The notes beneath the pieces were generated by a model. It saw nothing but the letters and a program-made list of their open reading frames with translations, searched no databases and was not told the origin of the DNA. Made by a program: the position numbers and the translations under genes. Source: an uncultured Bacteroidota bacterium (GTDB lineage: Bacteria; Bacteroidota; Bacteroidia; Chitinophagales; Chitinophagaceae). Taken from it: 8,037 nt of DNA. The stretch spans positions 1-8,037 of the forward strand of contig CAMLEX010000197.1 in the NCBI GenBank assembly GCA_946479055.1, given 5' to 3'. This document shows positions 1 through 4,845 of this stretch, piece by piece. Position 1 is the stretch's first letter; each line of letters opens with the position of its first letter.

Positions 1-5
1 AAAAA

Positions 6-27
6 CCGTCCCAATTTTTTGGGACGG
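6..27 (-). terminator. Hairpin terminator, minus-strand orientation
   Basis: A perfect 9-bp stem, CCGTCCCAA (6-14) with TTGGGACGG (19-27), encloses a 4-nt loop. The A-run at 1-5 becomes a T-run after the hairpin when read on the minus strand; on the plus strand no T-run follows. It therefore has the form of an intrinsic terminator for leftward transcription. No convincing leftward gene lies to its right in the window, so it may serve a decayed gene or be a bidirectional terminator for a gene beyond the left edge. Confidence 0.6.
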
Positions 28-791
28 ATAGTTCCGGATTAAAGTACAATGAGAAATGTATACGAGCGGAAATTTTATTTCCTTTCGATGGTTATCTGTA
101 AACCATTACTCATTGGTTTTTCATATTGACAAATGTTGTATAGATCAGTGCTATTAAGTTCATTCCCATTTTATATCAAGTACTGCATAGCATCTAAAAG
201 TAGTAACGCAAAATATAGTTAATTAAAGTTAGTATCATGTTTTGACTTTAGCATTATATCATGCCAGTATGTTGCATAATTCACACAGTTTTTTTGGTAC
301 ACATGCAATTTGTTAAGTGTTTATTCTTACAAGAATAAACGGCTGATAAAAACTTTTAAATTCTTTAGCAAATAATACAGGATTTTCTCACTGCCTTAAA
401 ACCCCTTTACATACTATTAATATTTTTATTTATCAAAGTAAGAGCATTTGCTAATATACCGATGGAAGCACTCCAGATATTAAACCAGAAGGGTGCATTT
501 CAAATTGTAGCTGAGTCGAACTCTTAATATTTACAATTAGTGAACCTTGCTTCCACTCCTCCGAGGGGAGCAAAGCGATTTTGTATAAGGGAATATTAAT
601 GGGGTGGATTTGGGTATGCGAAAATTTGGAATGCCCCCAAGCAGAAGGCCAACAATTTCTTCAAAGGTTATTTTCATAAATTTATTTTCCTTAACTTTTC
701 TTAGCCGGACCGCCTTTTAAGTTCTATAGATCTTGTGCAAATCAATCCTGCCCTTTTGCATGTATTATTTTAAACCTAAATAAAAACTAAC
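28..791. other. Long gene-free AT-rich region
   Basis: About 760 bases carry no ORF with convincing coding character on either strand. It contains an inverted repeat at 319-340 (listed separately) and a looser 7-bp inverted repeat, AATTGTA at 503-509 with TACAATT at 532-538. The rightmost stretch presumably holds the promoter and leader of the lipoprotein gene at 792, but I could not pick a clear TAnnTTTG/-33 pair. A leftward 46-codon frame at 537-677 and a leftward 30-odd-codon frame ending at about position 82 are open but have no supporting features. Confidence 0.6.
319..340. repeat. Perfect 10-bp inverted repeat
   Basis: GTTTATTCTT (319-328) is followed after two bases by its exact reverse complement AAGAATAAAC (331-340). 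It would fold into a 9-10 bp stem, or present a two-fold symmetric site to a dimeric protein. No T-run follows on either strand, so it is not a standard terminator. It lies about 450 bp upstream of the nearest gene, which makes a direct operator role for that gene doubtful. Confidence 0.6.
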
Positions 792-1325
792 ATGAAAAAG
801 TATCTTTTAGTTGTAGCACCCTTGTTTCTTTTTTGCATGTCCTGCAATAATAAAGCTGGCGATGATAAAATGGGCGATGATAAAATGAGTGACCAGGCGG
901 AAAAAAATATTGCTGCGTCACATGTCGTTGCTGATGCGTTTCAAACAGGCGACATTAGTAAAATTGATAGCGTAGTAGCAAGTGATTTTGTTGATCACAC
1001 AGAAAGAGGCGATATGGGAAGAGATAGCCTCAAAGCCATGATAACAATGATGCATGCTACTAATAAGGACATGAAAATGGAGACAATTAAAGACCTCGCC
1101 GATGATGAATATGTGTTTTCCTGGCTGCGGTTTACAGGTACCAGCGACGGTTCTATGGGCATGCCTGCAGGACCGTATGATATGAGTTCAATCGAGGCGG
1201 TCAGGTTCAAGGACGGCAAAGCAGTAGAACATTGGGGATTTATGGAGATGAGGGACATGATGAAAATGATGCAACAACATAAGCCGATGATGGATACTAA
1301 AAAAGACACAGCGAAAAAAAAGTAG
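792..1325 (+). CDS. Lipoprotein with SnoaL/NTF2-like (ester cyclase-type) domain
   Basis: The 177-residue product starts with a lipoprotein signal peptide: MKK, a hydrophobic run at about 4-16, and a lipobox-like CMSC with Cys18 as the expected lipidated residue. It is thus probably anchored in the membrane facing the periplasm. Residues 23-32 are a tandem repeat (GDDKM twice). About 37-160 resembles SnoaL-like proteins of the NTF2 fold: an N-terminal helix followed by DFVDHT at 65-70, then RFKDGKAVEHWGF at about 138-150, where family members carry the typical HW. Many Bacteroidota encode secreted proteins of this kind with no known substrate, and no catalytic function can be assigned here. 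The mature part is rich in Met (19 after Cys18, clustered at 151-167) and ends in a Lys-rich tail. The start has an AT-rich leader without a clear Shine-Dalgarno sequence. It appears monocistronic, with a strong terminator 18 bases after the stop. Confidence 0.85.
   Translation: MKKYLLVVAPLFLFCMSCNNKAGDDKMGDDKMSDQAEKNIAASHVVADAFQTGDISKIDSVVASDFVDHTERGDMGRDSLKAMITMMHATNKDMKMETIKDLADDEYVFSWLRFTGTSDGSMGMPAGPYDMSSIEAVRFKDGKAVEHWGFMEMRDMMKMMQQHKPMMDTKKDTAKKK
858..887 (+). repeat. 15-bp tandem duplication inside the lipoprotein gene
   Basis: GGCGATGATAAAATG occurs twice back to back (858-872 and 873-887), in frame, giving GDDKM-GDDKM just after the lipidated Cys. The copies are identical at the DNA level, which suggests a recent slippage event in the flexible linker between the membrane anchor and the folded domain. 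Confidence 0.9.
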
Positions 1326-1342
1326 TTGAAAAATTTGATTAG

Positions 1343-1372
1343 AGTGGCAGCAATATATGCTGCCACTTTTTT
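1343..1372 (+). terminator. Intrinsic terminator of the lipoprotein gene
   Basis: A perfect 10-bp stem, AGTGGCAGCA (1343-1352) with TGCTGCCACT (1358-1367), has a 5-nt loop and runs directly into a T-run (1367-1372). It sits 18 bases after the stop at 1325 and is in the right orientation for that gene. Confidence 0.9.
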
Positions 1373-1435
1373 ATACAGCATCAGTACATAAATTATCAGT
1401 CTGCTGGATGATTTAGAACTATCCTAAGTTGTATT

Positions 1436-1466
1436 TGCGCTACTCAGCTACAGTAGCGCATTTTTT
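1436..1466 (+). terminator. Second intrinsic terminator downstream
   Basis: An 8-bp stem, TGCGCTAC (1436-1443) with GTAGCGCA (1453-1460), has a 9-nt loop and is followed by six T at 1461-1466. It has plus-strand orientation and lies about 65 bases beyond the first terminator with no ORF between. It may be a backup terminator or the 3' end of a short untranslated transcript. Confidence 0.75.
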
Positions 1467-1540
1467 AATAAGTAGCTTAAATAGAGTAAGTTGAAAAAAA
1501 TGTTTACTATTATAGGTAGCGTATTTTAGCAGAAATACAA

Positions 1541-1556
1541 TTGTTAGCGGTCATTG
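1541..1556 (+). repeat. Left arm of cassette-flanking inverted repeat (attC 3'-half-like)
   Basis: TTGTTAGCGGTCATTG is the reverse complement of CAATGAACCGCTAACAA at 3271-3287 except for a single-base indel. It also resembles, as a direct repeat, the right junction at 3406-3416 (GTT, then GCG, then TCATT). It contains GTTAGCG, close to the integron R' core GTTRRRY, with the expected exchange point between G1543 and T1544. The regulator start codon lies 35 bases downstream. Confidence 0.65.
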
Positions 1557-1590
1557 TAAAGCGACACCCTACAAACTTTGAACAGACAAA

Positions 1591-2472
1591 ATGCAAGAAA
1601 CAAAAGGACTACTTAACGACATAAAACAGCACGACAAGCTTGCGATTAGAGTGAGCTCTAATTCAAATAATAATTTACCCGAAGAGGTTATGAAAATGCT
1701 AATTCAACCTCACAGAAAAGCCAATTATTTTTTTGTTTTCATTGAAAATGGTTCACTAACTCATAAGATTGACTTAAACGATTTGACAATTACAAATGGA
1801 CAATTGTTTTTTGTTTTGCCTAATCAAATTCATTCTGTACCTACACAGAAGAAAGATAACATTGAATGTTTCAAAATGAGTTTCGACCAAAACTGCTTGT
1901 CTTTACTTCCGAAACAATTTTCTTTTTTAATCAATCCATTAAACTCACAAATCATTTCATTTGACAGTGATTCAAGACATCGGGTAAAAATACTTTTTGA
2001 AATACTCAACAAAATTTTGCATTCAGACAACAACCAAAAAGATGCTGAAATTATTTTGGCTCATCTTAATTCACTTTTGACAGAGTTGAACAACGCATAT
2101 TTTAAAAGTGTTGCAAAAGAAAAATCAGAACCAAACAAACTTTTAAAGTACATTGAGTTTAAAATTGCAGTTGAAACTCATTTGACTGAGCAGCATTCTA
2201 TAAACACTATTGCCGACAACCTTTCAGTAACGACAAATAATCTTTACAACATTGTAAAAGAGTTTTCGGGAGTTTCGCCAAAAGAATTTATCACAAACCG
2301 TTTGATGTTAGAGGCACAGAGGAAACTTTTTTATTCCGAGACATCGGTAAAGGAATTGGCTTACGAGTTAGGTTTCAGCGACCCCAATTATTTTTCAAAG
2401 CTTTTCAAAAAGAACACAGGAAAAAGTGTTACACAGTTTGTAGAAAGCATTCAAGATTTGTCAAGCAATTAA
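1591..2472 (+). CDS. AraC-family transcriptional regulator
   Basis: The 293-residue protein has the standard AraC layout. An N-terminal cupin-like sensing part (about 35-110, with PHRKANYFFVFIENGSLTH at 40-58 and LPNQIHSV at 76-83) is followed by a helical linker. A C-terminal DNA-binding domain of two helix-turn-helix units spans about 187-288. The first HTH is around 203-227 (INTIADNLSVTTNNLYNIV), the second around 252-275. The family signature GFSDPNYFSKLFKKNTG at 261-277 is intact. Length is normal for the family. Ligand and targets cannot be read from sequence; the adjacent co-oriented dehydrogenase is the natural candidate target. The stop is 65 bases before the dehydrogenase start, and a weak 6-bp hairpin (2472-2493) lies in that gap. 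The gene sits inside the putative cassette, 35 bases after its left boundary repeat, and is more AT-rich than the oxidase gene further right. The start codon has no obvious Shine-Dalgarno sequence. Confidence 0.92.
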   Translation: MQETKGLLNDIKQHDKLAIRVSSNSNNNLPEEVMKMLIQPHRKANYFFVFIENGSLTHKIDLNDLTITNGQLFFVLPNQIHSVPTQKKDNIECFKMSFDQNCLSLLPKQFSFLINPLNSQIISFDSDSRHRVKILFEILNKILHSDNNQKDAEIILAHLNSLLTELNNAYFKSVAKEKSEPNKLLKYIEFKIAVETHLTEQHSINTIADNLSVTTNNLYNIVKEFSGVSPKEFITNRLMLEAQRKLFYSETSVKELAYELGFSDPNYFSKLFKKNTGKSVTQFVESIQDLSSN

Positions 2473-2537
2473 AGTGAATAGTCCATCTCACTTGATTTTA
2501 CTCTCTCGACTTTTGCTGTTCATAAAAAAATATAAAA

Positions 2538-3260
2538 ATGAAATCAGCATTAGTAACAGGAGCAAACAAAAGCATCGGTTTTGAAACCGCCAGACAATTA
2601 GCACAACTTGGGCATTTCGTTTACATCGGTACCCGAGACAAAACGAAAGGACTTGAGGCTATTGAAAAATTAAAAGCAATGGGCTTAACAAATGTGGAAT
2701 GTATTCAATTGGATGTTACTGACATCAATTCAATAAAATCTGCAAGACAAGGACTTGAAGTAAAAACTAAGAAGTTAGACATCTTAATTAACAACGCAGG
2801 CATTAGTGGTGGTTTTCCACAACCAGCGACAAAAGTTTCTCATGACACTTTGCGACTTGTATTTGAAACTAATTTTTTCGGTGCAATTCAAGTAACACAA
2901 GAGTTTATTGAGTTGCTAAAAAAATCAGACCAACCCAGAATTGTAAATGTAACCACTGAATTGTCTTCATTGACAAATCATAGCGACCCAAATTGGATAT
3001 TTGCACAATTCAAACCTGCTGCTTATGGTCCGTCAAAGACAGCTTTAAACGCATACACAGTAATGTTAGCGGCTGAGTTTAAAGACACAAATTTTAAGGT
3101 GAATTGCGTATGCCCTGGGTTTACTGCTACAGACTTTAATAATCACCAAGGAACAAAAACAGTTGAACAGGGTGCAAGTGCAATTGTGAAATATGCTACA
3201 ATTGACAGTACAGGTGCGACAGGTAAATTTTTTAACGAATATGGCGAAATTGCTTGGTAA
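2538..3260 (+). CDS. Short-chain dehydrogenase/reductase (SDR)
   Basis: This 240-residue classical-type SDR has a Rossmann fold that binds NAD(P)H and is expected to be cytosolic. The motifs are, in order: cofactor loop TGANKSIG at 7-14 (the usual middle Gly of TGxxxGIG is Ser12), basic residue R33 after the second strand suggesting NADPH preference, LDVTD at 58-62, NNAG at 85-88, N112, a likely catalytic Ser at 143 or 144, the YxxxK pair Y163 and K167, and CPGF at 192-195. The stretch between the Ser and Tyr is longer than in minimal SDRs. This resembles the monomeric carbonyl-reductase-like branch, where an insertion precedes YxxSK. Length is typical. The substrate is unknown; reduction of a reactive carbonyl is a guess from the subfamily. 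It follows the AraC gene in the same orientation, and only 10 bases separate its stop from the attC-like element, so it is the last gene of the putative cassette. Confidence 0.92.
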   Translation: MKSALVTGANKSIGFETARQLAQLGHFVYIGTRDKTKGLEAIEKLKAMGLTNVECIQLDVTDINSIKSARQGLEVKTKKLDILINNAGISGGFPQPATKVSHDTLRLVFETNFFGAIQVTQEFIELLKKSDQPRIVNVTTELSSLTNHSDPNWIFAQFKPAAYGPSKTALNAYTVMLAAEFKDTNFKVNCVCPGFTATDFNNHQGTKTVEQGASAIVKYATIDSTGATGKFFNEYGEIAW

Positions 3261-3270
3261 CAGAAGAAAA

Positions 3271-3419
3271 CAATGAACCGCTAACAAGGTATTGGCAAAA
3301 AAGGGGCTGAAGTACAAAGGCTGAACATTTGTAATTCTATTGTACTTTTGTGCAAGTATTGGGCTGACATTTTTCAAATTCCCCTTCTTCGCCAATACCC
3401 GAACCGTTGTGCGTCATTT
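3271..3419 (+). other. attC-like folded element at cassette end
   Basis: An imperfect palindrome of roughly 135-150 nt. The outer part is CAATGAACCGCTAACAA at 3271-3287. The inner arms 3288-3306 and 3381-3399 pair at 17 of 19 positions, including a perfect 9-bp GGTATTGGC/GCCAATACC and a GGGG/CCCC block. Further in, AAGTACAA (3310-3317) pairs with TTGTACTT (3340-3347). The element ends with CCGTTGTGCGTCATT at 3404-3418. The span from CTAAC (3281) to GTTGTGC (3406-3412) is about 130 nt, within the size range of integron attC sites. The R-box sequences only loosely match the RYYYAAC/GTTRRRY consensus. In its current location the outer arm pairs only partly with GTTGTGCG, but it pairs closely with the cassette's own left end at 1544-1556, as expected for an inserted cassette. 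No T-run follows the stem, so it is not a simple terminator. Confidence 0.6.
3343..3350 (+). promoter_or_regulatory. TAnnTTTG-type -7 element inside the attC-like element
   Basis: TACTTTTG matches the Bacteroidota -7 consensus TAnnTTTG exactly and is oriented toward the small gene starting at 3441, about 90 bases away. No good -33 TTG/TTTG was seen at the usual 19-21 base spacing, so this rests on the -7 match alone. If real, the recombination site of one cassette supplies the promoter for the next. Confidence 0.35.
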
Positions 3420-3440
3420 TAGTTTCCTCAAATTAATCCT

Positions 3441-3755
3441 ATGCAATTTCTAAAAAAGTTATTTAGAGCTAAGGAGCCTTCAGCGCCGTTCCTTAGAGAT
3501 GTTAAAGCTAAAAGTTACATCGTATCAAATAGTATTCAGGGTGATTGGAATGATCCGTCTGTAATGCTTCAAGAAAAATTCAAAATCCTTGATGTTATCT
3601 CAGAAAATGAAAATTCATACGATAAGTTGTCCCTGTATAATAAAATGTATTATGACAACATACACAGGTTCTATGGTCTTTCTTATAAACAACTCATAGG
3701 TATATCTGACATTGTTGATGTTCCTTCTAAAGAATTCAGAGACGTATATCAGTAA
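3441..3755 (+). CDS. Small hypothetical protein, possible second cassette gene
   Basis: I do not recognise this 104-residue protein. It has a basic start (MQFLKKLFRAKE) that is not a convincing signal peptide. A mixed charged and aromatic body follows, with a Tyr/Asn-rich middle (about 58-81, including YNKMYYDNIHRFYG) and an acidic end (SKEFRDVYQ). No membrane segment or cysteine is present. It looks like a small soluble cytosolic protein. Its ATG lies 34 bases after the putative cassette junction at 3406/3407, the position expected for the gene of a following integron cassette, and such cassettes often encode small unknown proteins. It is convergent with the histidine kinase genes, with 52 bases between the two stops. 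The AT-rich composition matches the AraC-SDR pair more than the kinases. Coding status is likely because the frame is full length and its composition is protein-like. Confidence 0.65.
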   Translation: MQFLKKLFRAKEPSAPFLRDVKAKSYIVSNSIQGDWNDPSVMLQEKFKILDVISENENSYDKLSLYNKMYYDNIHRFYGLSYKQLIGISDIVDVPSKEFRDVYQ

Positions 3756-3807
3756 ACCGCAATGCTGTAAGAAACTTGCGAAGCCTAACATATAATCAAT
3801 AAATTCA

Positions 3808-4845
3808 TCATGGTTTAATTAATGGCAGTGTTACAGTAAAGCGGCCGTTTCTTTTTTCTTCTATTCTCAGGTCAGTCCGTTGTAATAGTTTGTATTTTTC
3901 CCTGATGGTTGACAACCCGATACCTGTTGAATCGGGTTTGTTTTTTTTCTTTTCCAGGTTATTTTCCACTACCAGGTATCCATCATCAACAGAGCGGATG
4001 TAAATAGTAATGGGTTGTTCCCTGCTCATGCTGTTATGTTTCACCACGTTTTCAACGAGTAACTGTAAACTCAGTGAAGGCAGCAGGTAAGGATAATACT
4101 GTCCATCGACCTGCATATTAAATTGCAGACTTTCCCCGTGTCTTGTTTTCAGCAACTGACAATAGCTTTGTATAAACTTTATTTCACTCTCCACCGTACT
4201 CAGATCATTCTCATTATTTCGTAGCAGGTAACGATACACTTTGCTTAACTCATCCAGGAATGTATCGGCTGTTTGCCTGTCTTCGCTTATCAGGGAGGAT
4301 AAAGTGTTAAAACAATTGAATAAAAAATGCGGATTTACTTTTTGTTTCAGGTTGTCAAACTCCTGCTGTAGTTGCATCTTTTCCAATAATTCTTTTTCGG
4401 TACTGTTTTCTTTGTGTTTTTCAAGTATATAGTCAGCTTCCCATAAGGTAGTGAAGACCAGGTTGACACTAAGGCCAGTGAGATAAGCATACTTTATATC
4501 ATCTTCCTGTATGCTATATCCCAGTATCTGAAAATATTGAAATACATACAAGATGAGTATTACCGAAGGGGTCATTACGAGTAAGTTGACCCCCAGCGTA
4601 TAAAAAACCCTTTTCCCCGTTTGCTCAAGCGATGGAAATTTATTGATTACAAACTCGTTGTACAGTACGTGGCCATACCAGGAAAAATAACCGATAGTGT
4701 AAATGATCGGAACGGTGACGGCCCATACTTTCCAGTCCGTCCACATCCGCCCACCGTAGAGAATATACATCCAGGTCAATGTTATCAATGGCATCGGCAG
4801 CCAGAATGACCAAACATACAATTTCTTTGGTTTTATTAGTTTCAT
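3808..4845 (-). CDS. LytS/YehU-type sensor histidine kinase
   Basis: The 345-residue membrane kinase has four predicted transmembrane segments at about 10-31, 39-63, 79-105 and 118-140, then a short coiled-coil linker (about 141-168). The His_kinase domain of the LytS class follows, with the phospho-acceptor His173 in NPHFLFNCFNTL. The ATP-binding part has an N-box with E265, N266 and H270 (VENVVKH) and a G-box STGIGLSTI at 296-304, so it looks catalytically complete. Such kinases normally phosphorylate a LytTR-type response regulator, but none is encoded in the window. Its ATG overlaps the TGA of the upstream kinase by four bases (ATGA) and is preceded by a strong AGGAGG, so the pair is translationally coupled. 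The two kinases are clear paralogues around the His motif. No good terminator was seen after the stop; the sequence there belongs to the cassette-like block. Confidence 0.92.
   Translation of the reverse strand: MKLIKPKKLYVWSFWLPMPLITLTWMYILYGGRMWTDWKVWAVTVPIIYTIGYFSWYGHVLYNEFVINKFPSLEQTGKRVFYTLGVNLLVMTPSVILILYVFQYFQILGYSIQEDDIKYAYLTGLSVNLVFTTLWEADYILEKHKENSTEKELLEKMQLQQEFDNLKQKVNPHFLFNCFNTLSSLISEDRQTADTFLDELSKVYRYLLRNNENDLSTVESEIKFIQSYCQLLKTRHGESLQFNMQVDGQYYPYLLPSLSLQLLVENVVKHNSMSREQPITIYIRSVDDGYLVVENNLEKKKNKPDSTGIGLSTIREKYKLLQRTDLRIEEKRNGRFTVTLPLIKP

Larger units (their letters stand above)
1544..3406 (+). mobile_element. Putative two-gene integron-type cassette (AraC regulator + SDR)
   Basis: The proposed 1863-bp unit runs from the base after G1543 to G3406. 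It contains the AraC regulator, the dehydrogenase and an attC-like folded element at its 3' end, all in one orientation, as in integron cassettes. Joining its ends puts G3406 against TTAGCG, giving GTTAGCG, the exact complement of CGCTAAC at 3279-3285. The pairing then extends outward through C3278 to C3271 with one bulge. The flanking genes look richer in GC than the AT-rich cassette genes, consistent with acquisition. No integrase or attI site is in the window, and only one complete site is seen, so it would be a lone or orphan cassette. An alternative is a small transposon-like unit with imperfect terminal inverted repeats, but no transposase is present. The boundaries are inferred, not observed. 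Confidence 0.55.

Noticed and set aside
505..540. GAGTTCGACTC on the minus strand looks like a tRNA T-arm.
   Set aside because: The flanking bases do not make a 5-bp T-stem with a 7-nt loop, and no acceptor, D or anticodon arms are found nearby. It is only a short hairpin nested in a loose inverted repeat.
537..677. Leftward 46-codon ORF preceded by a purine-rich AAGGAA.
   Set aside because: The predicted peptide (Pro/Arg/Ser-rich second half) has no recognisable character, the length is within chance expectation, and no promoter or terminator supports it.
995..1381. Leftward 128-codon ORF opposite the lipoprotein gene.
   Set aside because: It overlaps the well-supported lipoprotein gene on the opposite strand and crosses its terminator; it is a shadow of the real frame.
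1453..1530. Imperfect direct repeat GTAGCGCATTTTTTA (1453-1467) and GTAGCGTATTTTAGC (1516-1530).
   Set aside because: The match is short and AT-rich, and the first copy is explained by the terminator stem and T-run; probably coincidence.
2472..2493. Hairpin AAGTGA/TCACTT after the AraC gene as a terminator or attenuator before the SDR gene.
   Set aside because: The stem has only six base pairs with a 10-nt loop and no proper T-run. It is too weak to claim that it separates the two genes.
1541..3287. Classical insertion sequence with terminal inverted repeats.
   Set aside because: No transposase is encoded between the repeats, and only one end is followed by a long folded structure. The asymmetry fits a cassette plus attC better than an IS.
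3066..3395. Leftward 109-codon ORF overlapping the SDR gene end and the folded element.
   Set aside because: Cys/Phe-rich composition is typical of antisense translation; it overlaps conserved SDR sequence and has no start signal.
3288..3399. The strong hairpin after the SDR gene as an ordinary rho-independent terminator.
   Set aside because: The inner arms are separated by about 75 bases and no T-run follows. Position and the outer repeats fit a recombination site better.
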